A DNA stretch of 64,000 nucleotides from Crassaminicella thermophila (GCF_008152325.1 NZ_CP042243.1:310001-374000), one strand, 5' to 3'; counted from the stretch's first letter, positions 8,317 to 17,886 are shown. Numbers and translations: made by a program. The notes: a model not told the origin generated them from the letters alone.

Positions 8317-8556
8317 ATGATAGATCATTATATAAATTATGATAAGGAATTAGGAATGAATGCAAATACGAAGTTAATAGATTTATTAAAGGATGTTGGT
8401 GATGATGAGGAGTTGATTATTACCATGGAAGGAAATGATGCAGCTCAGTCAGATTATTTGTTTGACATACTAAAGAAGAATGGATTTGAGGTTTTGCCAA
8501 AGGGAGGACATGATGATAATAAATATCATATCATTGCTCATAGAAAGAGGGTTTAA
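8317..8556 (+). CDS. Small hypothetical protein, 79 aa
   Basis: I do not recognise this protein with certainty. RBS AGAAGGAGG and a terminator that begins inside the stop codon support expression. The order of elements (ELIITMEGNDAAQSDYLFDILKKNGFEVLPKG, then a terminal strand YHIIAHRK) resembles the C-terminal half of the TusA/SirA sulphurtransferase-like fold. The catalytic CPxP motif is missing, so a sulphur-transfer role is not supported. It lies between the EF-G-like gene and the clp operon and is separately terminated. Cytosolic, no membrane segment. Confidence 0.6.
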   Translation: MIDHYINYDKELGMNANTKLIDLLKDVGDDEELIITMEGNDAAQSDYLFDILKKNGFEVLPKGGHDDNKYHIIAHRKRV

Positions 8557-8588
8557 AGAAAGTCAGTCATTGACTTTCTTTAAATTTT
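8552..8588 (+). terminator. Terminator of the 79-aa gene
   Basis: A 14-bp perfect stem (TTTAAAGAAAGTCA 8552-8565, TGACTTTCTTTAAA 8571-8584), loop GTCAT, tail TTTT. The stop codon of the gene is part of the left arm. Confidence 0.8.
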
Positions 8589-8691
8589 ATAGAATTTTTC
8601 AATAAAGAGAAAAATAAATAGAGAATAATAGAAAAATAAAGATATTTTAATATATAAATGGATAATACTTATAAATGAGAAAAAATTAAAT

Positions 8692-8720
8692 TTGAATGGA
8701 AAGAAAATTTTCATTAAAAT
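8692..8720 (+). promoter_or_regulatory. Sigma-A promoter of the clp operon
   Basis: TTGAAT at 8692-8697, 17-base spacer, TAAAAT at 8715-8720. The predicted start point is near 8727, directly before the CtsR box. Confidence 0.7.
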
Positions 8721-8728
8721 AAAGTTAA

Positions 8729-8745
8729 AGTCAAAGAAAGTCAAA
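8729..8745 (+). promoter_or_regulatory. CtsR operator (heptad direct repeat)
   Basis: Two AGTCAAA heptads (8729-8735 and 8739-8745) are separated by GAA, matching the known CtsR box of tandem RGTCAAA heptads with a three-base spacer. A weaker third half (AGTTAAA, 8723-8729) abuts it. The box overlaps the likely transcription start and sits just before ctsR, so the operon should be autorepressed. Confidence 0.9.
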
Positions 8746-8758
8746 TAAGGAGATGGAT

Positions 8759-9229
8759 ATGCCAAGAATAAGTGACCTTATTGAAATGTTTATAAAAGAA
8801 TTATTACAAGATACAAATAATACAAGTGTTGAGATACAAAGAAATGAGCTCGCAAGTTATTTTAATTGTGCACCTTCCCAAATAAACTATGTATTAACGA
8901 CTCGTTTTACCATAGATAAGGGTTATCTTATTGAGAGTAAAAGAGGTGGGGGAGGACATATAAAAATTATTAAGATGAATATTGACAGGAATCAGTATGT
9001 AAAGATATTACTCGATCAAATAGGAGACTCAATAAGCAAGATGAAGGCATTATCGATTATTAATATGCTAAAGGAGAAAAAATTTATTACAGAAAGAGAA
9101 GCTGTATTAATGAAAGCGGCTATTAGTGATCGAAGCATTCATACACCTATGAATATAAAGGATGAAATAAGAGCAAATTTATTAAAGCATATGATTGTTG
9201 CAATATTTAACCATAATGGGAGGGAATAG
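8759..9229 (+). CDS. ctsR: Transcriptional repressor CtsR
   Basis: Represses class III heat-shock genes (clp genes). It is inactivated by heat and degraded through McsB/ClpC-ClpP. The 156-residue protein has the N-terminal winged HTH (ELASYFNCAPSQINYVLTTRF) and the signature glycine-rich wing loop RGGGGHIKI that reads the heptad operator. The C-terminal dimerisation domain is complete. The start at 8759 is chosen because AAGGAG (8747-8752) is six bases upstream, while the ATG at 8753 abuts the RBS. It is the first gene of ctsR-mcsA-mcsB-clpC. Confidence 0.95.
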   Translation: MPRISDLIEMFIKELLQDTNNTSVEIQRNELASYFNCAPSQINYVLTTRFTIDKGYLIESKRGGGGHIKIIKMNIDRNQYVKILLDQIGDSISKMKALSIINMLKEKKFITEREAVLMKAAISDRSIHTPMNIKDEIRANLLKHMIVAIFNHNGRE

Positions 9230-9231
9230 AA

Positions 9232-9744
9232 ATGTTATGTGAAAATTGTAATAAAAGGCCTGCCACAGTACATTTGACTAAAATTTTAAATGACAAAAAA
9301 ACAGAGCTACATTTGTGTGAACAATGCGCAAAGCAAAGCGAACAAATTGATTTTGAAACGTCTTTTTCTATTAATAATTTTCTAACAAGTCTTTTAGATT
9401 CTATACAGGATTCACCTATAAAAGTAGATTATATACAGGCAACAAAATGTGATTATTGCGGAATGACATATGGTAAGTTTAAGCAATTAGGAAGATTGGG
9501 ATGTTCTAAATGCTATAGTGCTTTTAGGGAAAAATTAATTACATTGATAAAACGGATACAAGGAAATGAAAGGCATATAGGAAAAATTCCAAAAAGAGCA
9601 GGAGGCTCTATAAGAATTAGAAATGAAATAGGAGAACTAAAACGGAAGTTAAATGAAGCAATAAAGACAGAAGCGTTTGAAAAAGCAGTGGTACTAAGAG
9701 ATAAAATAAGGGAATTAGAAAATCATTTAAGAGAAGAAATTTAG
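9232..9744 (+). CDS. mcsA: Protein-arginine kinase activator McsA
   Basis: Zinc protein that activates the arginine kinase McsB. Four CxxC pairs are visible: CENC (residues 3-6), CEQC, CDYC and CSKC, forming two zinc sites. The C-terminus is a UVR-type helical hairpin (KLNEAIKTEAFEKAVVLRDKI), as expected. Length of 170 residues is normal. It starts two bases after ctsR, with the RBS GGGAGGGAA inside the ctsR end. Confidence 0.95.
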   Translation: MLCENCNKRPATVHLTKILNDKKTELHLCEQCAKQSEQIDFETSFSINNFLTSLLDSIQDSPIKVDYIQATKCDYCGMTYGKFKQLGRLGCSKCYSAFREKLITLIKRIQGNERHIGKIPKRAGGSIRIRNEIGELKRKLNEAIKTEAFEKAVVLRDKIRELENHLREEI

Positions 9745-9755
9745 GGGGGGTTTGT

Positions 9756-10790
9756 ATGACAAAGTGGATAGAAGGGTCAGGACCGGATAATGATATTGTT
9801 ATTAGTAGTAGAATACGACTTGCGAGAAATTTAGAAGACTTTCCTTTTCCAGTGGCTCTAACTAAATCAAGAAGTAAAGAAGTTCTTAAAACAGTTTCAA
9901 ATGCATTACTTGAAGGGAATAGTGTTTTAAGAAATGATTTTGACTCTATTACATTAGAAGAAGTACCTCAATTAGAAAGACAGGTCTTAGTAGAAAAGCA
10001 TTTAATAAGTCCTAATTTGGCTGCAAATTTCGAAAAAAGTGGTGTACTTTTAAATAAAGATGAGTCTATAAGCATTATGATTAATGAAGAAGACCATATA
10101 AGGATACAATGTTTGCTTCCAGGGTTTCAGTTAGATGAGGCATGGGATACGGCTGATAAGATAGACGATGTATTAGAAGAGGAATTAAAATATGCTTTTG
10201 ATGAGAAATTAGGTTATTTAACGTCTTGTCCAACAAATGTAGGAACAGGGATTCGTGCATCTGTTATGATGCATCTGCCAGCTCTTCATATGACTGGATA
10301 TATCAATAGAATTTTACAAGCAGCAAATCAGATTGGGTTAGCTGTAAGAGGAATTTATGGAGAAGGAACTGAATTTATGGGGAATTTGTTTCAAATTTCA
10401 AATCAACTAACATTAGGAAGAAGTGAAAAGGATATAATAGATAATCTTAAAGATATTACAAGACAAATCATTCAAAAAGAGAGAGATGCAAGAAGCACTC
10501 TATTATCAAATAATCGTGCCCAGTTAGAAGATAAGATATACAGATCTTTTGGAATTTTATGCAATGCAAGAATTTTAACTTCTCAAGAGTGTATGAAGCT
10601 TTTATCAGAGGTGAGAGTTGGAATAGATCTGGGGATTTTAAAGGATGTTTCTATTGATAATATTAATGAAATTATGATTATGACCCAGCCAGGATATCTT
10701 CAAAAAATAGCTCAAAAACAGCTAAGCAGTAATGAAAGAGATATAAGGAGAGCAACTTTAGTTAGAGAGAAGATTAGAAGCAATAATTAG
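9756..10790 (+). CDS. mcsB: Protein arginine kinase McsB
   Basis: Phosphorylates arginine residues on proteins, marking them for ClpC-ClpP and inactivating CtsR. The 344-residue sequence has the phosphagen-kinase-like catalytic fold: [16 protein letters not shown] near residue 17, then [18 protein letters not shown] with the conserved Cys-Pro-x-Asn-x-Gly-Thr-Gly motif, and [20 protein letters not shown]. It is 11 bases downstream of mcsA with RBS AGGGGGG. Together with mcsA and clpC it forms the phospho-arginine degradation pathway. Confidence 0.95.
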   Translation: MTKWIEGSGPDNDIVISSRIRLARNLEDFPFPVALTKSRSKEVLKTVSNALLEGNSVLRNDFDSITLEEVPQLERQVLVEKHLISPNLAANFEKSGVLLNKDESISIMINEEDHIRIQCLLPGFQLDEAWDTADKIDDVLEEELKYAFDEKLGYLTSCPTNVGTGIRASVMMHLPALHMTGYINRILQAANQIGLAVRGIYGEGTEFMGNLFQISNQLTLGRSEKDIIDNLKDITRQIIQKERDARSTLLSNNRAQLEDKIYRSFGILCNARILTSQECMKLLSEVRVGIDLGILKDVSIDNINEIMIMTQPGYLQKIAQKQLSSNERDIRRATLVREKIRSNN

Positions 10791-10845
10791 GTTGCATAAT
10801 AGAAATAAAATAGTTAAACCTAAAATTATTAGGAGGTGTTATAGA

Positions 10846-13299
10846 ATGGATATGTTTGCAAGATTTACAGAAAGAGCACAAAAGGTAGTAATTTTTGCAC
10901 AAGAAGAGGCTAAAAGCTTACGACATAATTATGTTGGAACCGAGCATCTTTTATTAGGGTTAGTAAAAGAAGGGGGAGGAATTGCTGCTAAAGCTTTAAC
11001 CAATATGGGTGTAAGCTTAGATAAAATAAAACAAAAAATAGTAAGTATGATTGGAGTAGGAAGTGAATTAAACCCACAATTATTAGGTTTTACTCCAAGA
11101 ACAAAGAGAATATTTGAATTAAGTTTTGCAGAGGCTAGAAGATTAGGACATAACTATATAGGAACAGAACATTTATTATTAGGACTGATTCGAGAAGGAG
11201 AAGGAGTTGCTGCAAAGATATTAATAGATAGTGGAGTAAATCTTACAAAAGCAAGAGAAGAAGTAATGAAGCTTTTAGGAAGTACTATGTCACCAAATGG
11301 AGGAGAAGGTGTTTCATCAGTAAATAATAAAAATACTCCTACATTGAATAAATACGGAAGAGACTTAACAGAAATGGCGAGAGAAGGAAAACTTGATCCG
11401 GTTATTGGTAGAAGCAAAGAAATTGAAAGAGTTATACAAATTCTTAGCAGAAGAACAAAAAACAATCCTTGTTTAATAGGAGAGCCTGGAGTAGGAAAAA
11501 CAGCTATAGCAGAAGGATTAGCTCAAAAAATAGTTGAGGGAAATATTCCAGAAATATTAAAGGATAAAAGAGTTGTTACATTAGATTTGGCTTCTATGGT
11601 AGCAGGAGCAAAATATCGTGGAGAATTTGAAGATAGATTAAAGAAAGTTATGGATGAGTTGAGGCAGTCAAAAGATGTTATTCTCTTTATTGATGAGATG
11701 CATACAATTATTGGTGCTGGTGGTGCAGAAGGTGCAATTGATGCATCAAACATTTTAAAACCTGCCTTAGCTAGAGGGGAAATACAAGCAATTGGGGCTA
11801 CAACTTTAGATGAATATAGAAAACACATTGAAAAAGATGCAGCTTTAGAGAGAAGATTTCAACCAATTCATGTAGAAGAACCAACAGTAGAAGAAACAAT
11901 ACAGATACTAAAAGGGCTAAGAGATAAATATGAAGCTCATCATGGAGTAAAAATTACGGATAAAGCTATAGAAGCTGCTGCAAATCTTTCCCACAGATAT
12001 ATTACTGATAGATTTTTACCAGATAAAGCAGTAGATTTAATTGATGAAGCTGCATCAAAAATAAGATTAAAAATTGTAACACAGCCACCTGAATTAAAAG
12101 ATTTAGAAGAGAAATTAGAAGAACTTGCAAAAGAAAAAGAAGAAGCTATCAGTGCTCAAGATTTTGAAAGAGCGGCAAGTGTTAGAGATAAAGAAAAGCA
12201 AGTAAAAGAAGAATTAGATAATAGAAAAAATAATTGGAGAGTAAATCAAACAGACAAAGCAACTGTTGGAGAAGAAGAAATTGCTGAAACTGTATCAAGC
12301 TGGACTGGAATTCCTGTTAAGAAACTTGCACAAGAAGAGTCAGAGAAATTGCTTCATATGGAAGAAATCCTCCATGAGAGAGTAATAGGTCAAGAAGAAT
12401 CAGTAAAAGCTATTGCAAGAGCTGTAAGAAGAGCGCGTGTAGGATTAAAAGATCCAAAACGTCCAATAGGTTCTTTTATATTTCTTGGGCCTACAGGTGT
12501 AGGAAAAACTGAATTATCAAAAGCATTAGCAGAAGCATTATTTGGAGATGAAGATGCTTTAATTCGTATAGATATGTCCGAATATATGGAAAAACACGCT
12601 GTATCCAGATTGGTTGGCTCACCTCCAGGATATGTAGGCTATGAAGAGGGAGGACAGCTTACGGAGAAGGTAAGAAGAAAACCTTATTCAGTAGTTTTAT
12701 TTGATGAAATTGAAAAAGCCCATCCAGATGTATTTAACATATTATTACAGATACTAGATGATGGAAGACTTACGGATTCAAAAGGAAAGGTTGTTGACTT
12801 TAAAAATACAGTAATAATTATGACTTCAAATGTTGGAGCTCATACTATTAAAAAGCAAAAAACTTTAGGTTTTGCAGAAAATGTAGAAGATGAAAAACAG
12901 AGTGCTTATGAAAAAATGAAGGAAAATGTAATGAGTGAATTGAGAAGAAACTTTAGACCAGAGTTTTTAAACAGAATAGATGAAGTTATTGTATTCCACG
13001 CATTAGAACAAGAACACATTAATGAAATTGTAGAGCTTATGATAAAAGATTTAACAAAGAGAATGAAAGAACTAAACATAAAGATAGAAATATCAGAGGC
13101 TGCAAAAAAATTGCTGGGAGAAAAAGGATTTGATCCAGAATATGGAGCAAGACCATTAAAACGTGCTATAAGAAGAATGCTTGAAGATGCATTATCAGAA
13201 GAAATATTAAAAGGAAATATTTCAAAAAATGATGATATATTTGTAGATGTAGAGGATGGAAAGATTGTGTTTAAAAATAAGGTGAAATTAAACAAGTAA
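10846..13299 (+). CDS. clpC: ATP-dependent Clp protease ATP-binding subunit ClpC
   Basis: AAA+ unfoldase that feeds ClpP, including arginine-phosphorylated substrates. With the ATG at 10846 (RBS AGGAGG 10831-10836) it is 817 residues. The upstream in-frame TTG at 10792 would add an unlikely 18-residue extension. Domains in order: two N-terminal Clp-N repeats ([14 protein letters not shown] and [14 protein letters not shown]), AAA1 with Walker A GEPGVGKT, a middle UVR/M domain ([15 protein letters not shown]), AAA2 with GPTGVGKT and [13 protein letters not shown], and the D2-small domain. It ends the CtsR operon and has a strong terminator. Confidence 0.97.
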   Translation: MDMFARFTERAQKVVIFAQEEAKSLRHNYVGTEHLLLGLVKEGGGIAAKALTNMGVSLDKIKQKIVSMIGVGSELNPQLLGFTPRTKRIFELSFAEARRLGHNYIGTEHLLLGLIREGEGVAAKILIDSGVNLTKAREEVMKLLGSTMSPNGGEGVSSVNNKNTPTLNKYGRDLTEMAREGKLDPVIGRSKEIERVIQILSRRTKNNPCLIGEPGVGKTAIAEGLAQKIVEGNIPEILKDKRVVTLDLASMVAGAKYRGEFEDRLKKVMDELRQSKDVILFIDEMHTIIGAGGAEGAIDASNILKPALARGEIQAIGATTLDEYRKHIEKDAALERRFQPIHVEEPTVEETIQILKGLRDKYEAHHGVKITDKAIEAAANLSHRYITDRFLPDKAVDLIDEAASKIRLKIVTQPPELKDLEEKLEELAKEKEEAISAQDFERAASVRDKEKQVKEELDNRKNNWRVNQTDKATVGEEEIAETVSSWTGIPVKKLAQEESEKLLHMEEILHERVIGQEESVKAIARAVRRARVGLKDPKRPIGSFIFLGPTGVGKTELSKALAEALFGDEDALIRIDMSEYMEKHAVSRLVGSPPGYVGYEEGGQLTEKVRRKPYSVVLFDEIEKAHPDVFNILLQILDDGRLTDSKGKVVDFKNTVIIMTSNVGAHTIKKQKTLGFAENVEDEKQSAYEKMKENVMSELRRNFRPEFLNRIDEVIVFHALEQEHINEIVELMIKDLTKRMKELNIKIEISEAAKKLLGEKGFDPEYGARPLKRAIRRMLEDALSEEILKGNISKNDDIFVDVEDGKIVFKNKVKLNK

Positions 13300-13330
13300 T
13301 AGAGCTGCTATTATAGCAGCTCTATTATTT
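13298..13330 (+). terminator. Terminator of the clp operon
   Basis: A 13-bp perfect stem (AATAGAGCTGCTA 13298-13310, TAGCAGCTCTATT 13314-13326) with a 3-base loop, ending ATTT. It begins at the clpC stop. Confidence 0.85.
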
Positions 13331-13341
13331 AAGAAAAAATA

Positions 13342-13370
13342 TTGTGTATGCTATAAAAATATGGTAATAT
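13342..13370 (+). promoter_or_regulatory. Promoter of the ACT protein-thrB operon
   Basis: TTGTGT (13342-13347), 17-base spacer, TAATAT (13365-13370). The expected start is near 13377, just upstream of an inverted repeat. Confidence 0.6.
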
Positions 13371-13380
13371 TATAAAGAGA

Positions 13381-13415
13381 GTTCGCCAATTAAAAACACA
13401 TGTTCTTCACGAACA
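13381..13415 (+). repeat. Operator-like inverted repeats downstream of the promoter
   Basis: TGTTC (13401-13405) and GAACA (13411-13415) flank a 5-base centre, and an outer GTTCG (13381-13385) / CGAAC (13410-13414) pair also exists. The elements lie between the predicted start point and the coding region, where a repressor or an RNA structure could act. Nothing links them to a known regulator. Confidence 0.35.
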
Positions 13416-13434
13416 AACATAAGAGGTGAAAGTT

Positions 13435-13875
13435 TTGACAGATAGAAAATTTCTTATTATTGATACTACAATTTTACCAGATATTTTTGAAAAGGTACTA
13501 AAAACTAAAGAATTATTAAGAACAGGAAAGGCAAAAGGGGTAACGGAGGCAACTCAAATGACAGGAATTAGTAGAAGTACTTTTTATAAATATAAAGATT
13601 ATGTTTCTGCTCCATCTGAAGGAAGTAGGGGCCAGAAGGTAACTATTACGCTCTTATTAAACCATGCACCAGGGAATTTGTCTCAAATATTAAGTGTTAT
13701 GGCAGAATGTAATTTAAATATATTAACGATTAATCAAGATATACCGATTAATGGGATTGCAAATGTAAGTATTACGTTTGATATTTCTGAAGCGAATGTG
13801 AGTATAGATGAAATTTTGGAAAAATTAAATCATTTAAAAGGAACATCAAGAGTAGAGCTTATTGCTATGGAATAG
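13435..13875 (+). CDS. pheB: ACT domain-containing protein with N-terminal HTH (PheB/UPF0735 type)
   Basis: Members of this family pair a small HTH-like N-terminal region with an amino-acid-sensing ACT domain. Here the HTH-like part is VTEATQMTGISRSTFYKYKDYV (about residues 33-54) and the ACT domain is KVTITLLLNHAPGNLSQILSVMAECNLNILTI onward. I chose the TTG at 13435 (146 aa) because GAGGTG (13423-13428) is a well-placed RBS for it; the GTG at 13426 lies within that RBS. It is followed 18 bases later by homoserine kinase, so a role in sensing threonine, branched or aromatic amino acids is plausible but inferred. Confidence 0.85.
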   Translation: MTDRKFLIIDTTILPDIFEKVLKTKELLRTGKAKGVTEATQMTGISRSTFYKYKDYVSAPSEGSRGQKVTITLLLNHAPGNLSQILSVMAECNLNILTINQDIPINGIANVSITFDISEANVSIDEILEKLNHLKGTSRVELIAME

Positions 13876-13893
13876 AAATGGGGATGGATGAAT

Positions 13894-14775
13894 ATGTTTA
13901 AAGTAAAGGTGCCAGCAACTACGGCGAATATGGGGCCTGGCTATGATGTTATGGGTATGGCTCTTACATTATATAATGAGTTTGAAGTACAAGAAAAAGC
14001 TTATGGTATAGAGTGTATAGGGTTTGGGGATATTCCATTAGAAGAAAATTTGATATATACTAGCATGAATAGAGCATTAAATATGTATGGCTACAAAAAA
14101 GATGGATTAAGAATCATTGCAAAGGAAATAAATATTCCAATTAGCAGAGGATTAGGGAGTAGTGCAGCATGTATTATTGGAGGAATAATGATTGCTAATA
14201 AGTTAATGGATAATATTTTAAGCAAAGAAGATATAATAAGAATTGGTACAAGCATAGAAGGACATCCTGACAATATTGTACCTGCTGTTACAGGTGGAAT
14301 GACAGTATCAATATATGAAGAGGATGAAGTTATTTATTCAAAGGTAAATGTTCCTAAAAACTTGAGATTTGTAGTAATGATACCTAAGTTTACTGTTTCT
14401 ACTCATGAAGCAAGAAAAGTAGTTCCAGAAAGTTATAGCAAAAATGATTGTATATTTAATATATCTAGAGTAGCTATGCTTGTAGCAAGCATGAATAATG
14501 GAGAAATTGAAAAATTAAGAATAGCTACAGAGGATAAAGTGCACCAGCCTTATAGATCTAAGTTAATTCCCAATATAGACAAAATATTTAAGCATGCAAG
14601 ATACTTAGGATCTAAATCAGAAGTAATAAGCGGGTCGGGGTCTACTTTAATGGTTATGATTGATAAAGAAAATATTGATTTTAAAGAAAAGATGCAAGGA
14701 TTTCTGAAAAATATTCAAGGATCTTGGCAGGTAAGAGTATTAGAAGTAGATACGGAAGGTGCTAAAATATTGTAA
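13894..14775 (+). CDS. thrB: Homoserine kinase
   Basis: Phosphorylates L-homoserine with ATP on the way to threonine. A GHMP kinase of about 293 residues: N-terminal PATTANMGPGYDVMG, ATP-binding motif PISRGLGSSAA (about residues 87-97), EGHPDNIVPAVTGG, and C-terminal GSGSTLM. ATG 13894 is favoured because GGGGATGG (13880-13887) abuts the alternative ATG at 13888. It lies directly after the ACT-domain gene. The usual neighbours hom and thrC are not in the window. Confidence 0.93.
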   Translation: MFKVKVPATTANMGPGYDVMGMALTLYNEFEVQEKAYGIECIGFGDIPLEENLIYTSMNRALNMYGYKKDGLRIIAKEINIPISRGLGSSAACIIGGIMIANKLMDNILSKEDIIRIGTSIEGHPDNIVPAVTGGMTVSIYEEDEVIYSKVNVPKNLRFVVMIPKFTVSTHEARKVVPESYSKNDCIFNISRVAMLVASMNNGEIEKLRIATEDKVHQPYRSKLIPNIDKIFKHARYLGSKSEVISGSGSTLMVMIDKENIDFKEKMQGFLKNIQGSWQVRVLEVDTEGAKIL

Positions 14776-14816
14776 AAAAGATTATATGGACATTTTGTTC
14801 ATATAATCTTTTTTTA
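14774..14816 (+). terminator. Terminator after thrB
   Basis: Stem AAAGATTATATG (14777-14788) with CATATAATCTTT (14800-14811), extended inward by G.T, A-T and C-G pairs, followed by TTTTT. Strong intrinsic terminator. Confidence 0.85.
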
Positions 14817-14833
14817 TCTATATTAACCATCTG

Positions 14834-14862
14834 TTGACTATGCTAGAATGAAAGTATAAAAT
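14834..14862 (+). promoter_or_regulatory. Promoter of radA
   Basis: TTGACT (14834-14839), 17-base spacer, TAAAAT (14857-14862). It sits between the thrB terminator and radA. Confidence 0.6.
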
Positions 14863-14917
14863 CACAATATATAGGATATAGTTTTTATAAGAAGATAAAA
14901 CCGGATTGGAGGAAGAA

Positions 14918-16288
14918 ATGGCAAAAAAAGAAAAAACTATTTTTGTGTGCCAAAACTGTGGATATGAAAGCCCTAAATGGATGGGGCAGTGTGTATGTGG
15001 TAAATGGAATACTATGGTAGAAGAAAAAGTAGTATCAATAAGTCAATATAAAAAGTCACCTACTATTACGAGTTCTACAAAACCATTACCTATAAAAGAA
15101 ATAAAATCTGGTTCTTATGATAGATTTGACACTCATATAGAAGAATTAAACCGTGTATTAGGAGGAGGGTTGGTAAAGGGATCATTAACACTAATTTCAG
15201 GTGAGCCAGGTATTGGTAAATCTACTTTGATCCTACAAGCTAGCAGTATAATTGCTAAGGAATATGGCATAGTACTTTATGTTTCGGGAGAAGAATCAGA
15301 AGAGCAAATAAAAATGCGTGCTGAAAGGCTAAATGCAATAGAAGATAGATTAATGATTGTATCAGAAACTAATGTAGATGTGATTAAAGAATATATTAAT
15401 CAATTAAATCCTGTTCTTGTGATTATAGATTCAATACAGACACTATTTAAACCAGATTTATCATCTGCTCCTGGTAGTGTTTCTCAAGTTAGAGAATGTA
15501 CAAATCAGATTATGTATACAGCAAAAACGAGAGATATACCTATATTTATTGTAGCTCATGTAACAAAAACAGGAGAATTGGCAGGGCCTAGAATTCTTGA
15601 GCATCTTGTTGATACAGTACTACATTTTACTGGGGAGCGAACCCAAGAATTTAGAGTAATTAGGGCTTTGAAAAATCGTTTTGGAACTACTAGTGAAATT
15701 GGTGTTTTTGAGATGAAAGAAGAAGGTTTGGTAGAAGTTTCTAATCCATCAGAAATATTTTTAGAAGGATTAACGGATACAGAAGGAGCTATTGTTATAA
15801 GTAGTTTAGAAGGAACGAGACCTTTGCTTTTAGAAGTTCAGGCGTTGGTTGCACCAACGAATCTGGGTTTTGCAAGAAGAGCATCTATAGGTATAGATAT
15901 AAATCGATTAAATTTAATATTAGCAGTCTTAGAGAAAAAAGTAGGAGTTCCTCTAATGAATCAAGATGTTTATGTAAATGTTGTAGGTGGACTTAAGCCT
16001 GAAGGAACCTCATCAGACTTAGGAGTGGCATTAGCTATATATTCAAGCATGAGAGGATTATCAATTCATACTACCACTACCATTGCTATTGGGGAAATTG
16101 GTCTAACCGGAGAATTAAGACCTGTTTCAAATATTGAAAAAATGATTAAAGAAGCAGGAAAAATGGGATTTAAAAAATGTATATTACCTAAAAAGAGTAC
16201 AAAAAAAATACAACTGAATGAATCTATTCAGTTAGTAGGAGCAAATTCTCTAAAAGAGGCAATAGATTATATGTTTTTTGAAAATTAA
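14918..16288 (+). CDS. radA: DNA repair protein RadA
   Basis: RecA-like ATPase that drives branch migration in recombinational repair. Domains: N-terminal four-cysteine zinc finger (CQNCGY...CVCGKW), Walker A GEPGIGKST, the RadA-specific KNRFG motif (ALKNRFGTTSEIGVFEM), and a C-terminal Lon-protease-like domain (GGLKPEGTSSDLGVALAI) that here serves as a scaffold. The start at 14918 gives 456 residues, with GGAGGAAG just upstream; the TTG at 14906 falls before that RBS. It is followed by disA, a common pairing in Firmicutes. Confidence 0.96.
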   Translation: MAKKEKTIFVCQNCGYESPKWMGQCVCGKWNTMVEEKVVSISQYKKSPTITSSTKPLPIKEIKSGSYDRFDTHIEELNRVLGGGLVKGSLTLISGEPGIGKSTLILQASSIIAKEYGIVLYVSGEESEEQIKMRAERLNAIEDRLMIVSETNVDVIKEYINQLNPVLVIIDSIQTLFKPDLSSAPGSVSQVRECTNQIMYTAKTRDIPIFIVAHVTKTGELAGPRILEHLVDTVLHFTGERTQEFRVIRALKNRFGTTSEIGVFEMKEEGLVEVSNPSEIFLEGLTDTEGAIVISSLEGTRPLLLEVQALVAPTNLGFARRASIGIDINRLNLILAVLEKKVGVPLMNQDVYVNVVGGLKPEGTSSDLGVALAIYSSMRGLSIHTTTTIAIGEIGLTGELRPVSNIEKMIKEAGKMGFKKCILPKKSTKKIQLNESIQLVGANSLKEAIDYMFFEN

Positions 16289-16369
16289 TGGAAATAGGGC
16301 TTTAATAGAAGGGGGTTAATATAATATAATATTTAAGATAGGCTAAATGATGTTGGGAGGACAATACAA

Positions 16370-17458
16370 TTGGTAAAAGAAGATAGAATAAAAGAAGAAG
16401 GTATAATTGAATCTATTAAGATATTAGCTCCTGGAACACCATTAAGAGAGGGATTAGAGAATATATTAAGGGCAAAAACAGGTGCGTTGATTGTGATAGG
16501 AGATAATGAAGAAGTAATGGATTTAGTTGATGGAGGTTTTTATATAAATGTTGATTTATCAACTGCTTACCTATACGAATTGGCAAAAATGGATGGTGCA
16601 ATCATACTAAGTTCTGATGCTAAAAAGATATTATATGCCAACACGCAATTAATTCCTGATCCTTCTATTCCCTCTTCGGAAACAGGAATAAGACATAGAA
16701 CTGCTGAGAGGGTTGCAAGACAAACAGGACTCATTGTTATATCAATTTCTCAAAGAAGAAATATAATAACAATTTACAAAGGGTATTCTAAATATATTGT
16801 CCAAGATACAAACAAAATTTTAAATAAAGCAAATCAGGCTATCCAGACTTTGGAAAAATATAGAAAAGTATTAGATCAAGCAATGATCAATTTAAGTGCC
16901 TTAGAATTTGAAGATTTGGTTACAATTCAAGATGTAGCTGTAGTGTTGCAGAGAACAGAGATGGTTATGCGTATAGTTTCAGAAATAGAAAAATATATAA
17001 GTGAATTAGGAAATGAAGGACGTCTTGTAAGCATGCAGCTAGAAGAATTACTAGCTAACGTAAGAGAAGATGGTCAGTATGTTATTGAAGACTATATGAT
17101 ACAAGATGAAAATATAGACTATAATACAATTAGTAGACAGATAAAAAATTTATCTTCTGAGGAATTGTTAGATCTATCTAATATTGGGAAAATACTAGGT
17201 TATAATAGTGGGTTAAATGGTTTGTTAGATATGCCTATTTCACCAAGAGGATACAGAATTTTAAGTAAAATTCCAAGACTCCCTTTGACGGTTATTCAAA
17301 ATGTAGTAAATCATTTTAAAGATTTTCAAAAGATATTAAAAGCATCAATAGAAAACTTAGACGATGTAGAAGGAATTGGAGAGGTTAGAGCACGAGCTAT
17401 AAAAGAAGGGTTAAGAAGGGTACAAGAACAAGTATTGTTAGATAGACACATTCGTTAA
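16370..17458 (+). CDS. disA: DNA integrity scanning diadenylate cyclase DisA
   Basis: Makes cyclic di-AMP from two ATP and slows or stops synthesis on recognising branched DNA. The N-terminal DAC domain has the catalytic DGA (75-77) and RHRTAER (108-114) motifs. A helical spine follows, and the C-terminus is a helix-hairpin-helix DNA-binding domain ([19 protein letters not shown]). At 362 residues it is complete. The start is TTG 16370 with RBS GGGAGG (16355-16360). It lies 81 bases after radA, which fits a shared DNA damage role. Confidence 0.96.
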   Translation: MVKEDRIKEEGIIESIKILAPGTPLREGLENILRAKTGALIVIGDNEEVMDLVDGGFYINVDLSTAYLYELAKMDGAIILSSDAKKILYANTQLIPDPSIPSSETGIRHRTAERVARQTGLIVISISQRRNIITIYKGYSKYIVQDTNKILNKANQAIQTLEKYRKVLDQAMINLSALEFEDLVTIQDVAVVLQRTEMVMRIVSEIEKYISELGNEGRLVSMQLEELLANVREDGQYVIEDYMIQDENIDYNTISRQIKNLSSEELLDLSNIGKILGYNSGLNGLLDMPISPRGYRILSKIPRLPLTVIQNVVNHFKDFQKILKASIENLDDVEGIGEVRARAIKEGLRRVQEQVLLDRHIR

Positions 17459-17459
17459 G

Positions 17460-17492
17460 AAAAACACTAATGATTTATCATTAGTGTTTTTT
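17460..17492 (+). terminator. Terminator after disA
   Basis: A 13-bp stem (AAAACACTAATGA 17461-17473, TCATTAGTGTTTT 17478-17490), 4-base loop, T run. It also overlaps the stop region of the convergent minus-strand gene at 17491, so it may serve both strands. Confidence 0.85.
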
Positions 17493-17886
17493 AATATAGA
17501 CTATATTTCCCTAAGGTGTCGATATTTTTTTGTTGTTTATTTAAAATTTCATATATATCAAGATTTAGTGAATTGCAAATGGCTACTAGATAAAATAAAT
17601 GATTCCCCATCTCTTCTTCAATTTTATCTTTGCAAATATCACAAAGTTCTCCTGAAATATGATTGCTCATAAAACGTTTTAGTTCTTCGTAAGAAATATT
17701 ATCGGGTATATCTTGCTTTTTTGCATTTATATGTATGCATCCACAATTTGTAGTAGATTTTATAATAGATCTATTTACTTTAGCGCAGCTTTCTTGATAT
17801 TTTGATATAATATCTAGAATGCTTTTATGACGAATAAGTACATCAGAAACACTCTTTTGAAATTTATTAAGAACTGAGTCGCCCAT
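17491..17886 (-). CDS. Conserved clostridial protein of unknown function (DUF1573-like, MazG-like tail)
   Basis: A 131-residue protein. I recall closely similar proteins annotated DUF1573 in clostridia, but this is memory, not a search. Visible features: N-terminal helix VLIRHKSILDIISKYQES, a cysteine pair CGC (about residues 48-50) and CDIC (about 82-85) that could form a metal site, and a C-terminal helical part (EEEMGNHLFYLVAICNSLNLDIYEIL) reminiscent of MazG-type helices. RBS AGAGGTGAT. It is convergent with disA and has a good promoter of its own. No function is claimed. Confidence 0.75.
   Translation of the reverse strand: MGDSVLNKFQKSVSDVLIRHKSILDIISKYQESCAKVNRSIIKSTTNCGCIHINAKKQDIPDNISYEELKRFMSNHISGELCDICKDKIEEEMGNHLFYLVAICNSLNLDIYEILNKQQKNIDTLGKYSLY

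Noticed and set aside
8580-8765. 61-codon minus-strand frame upstream of ctsR
   Set aside because: Low-complexity Phe/Ile/Tyr content, no RBS, and it covers the clp promoter and CtsR box.
10792-10845. 18-residue N-terminal extension of ClpC from TTG 10792
   Set aside because: The AGGAGG at 10831-10836 lies inside it and serves ATG 10846; ClpC proteins start with M-x-F-x-RFTERAQ.
14773-14816. thrB 3' hairpin as an amino-acid attenuator
   Set aside because: It follows the stop codon and has a normal T tract, so it is a plain terminator.
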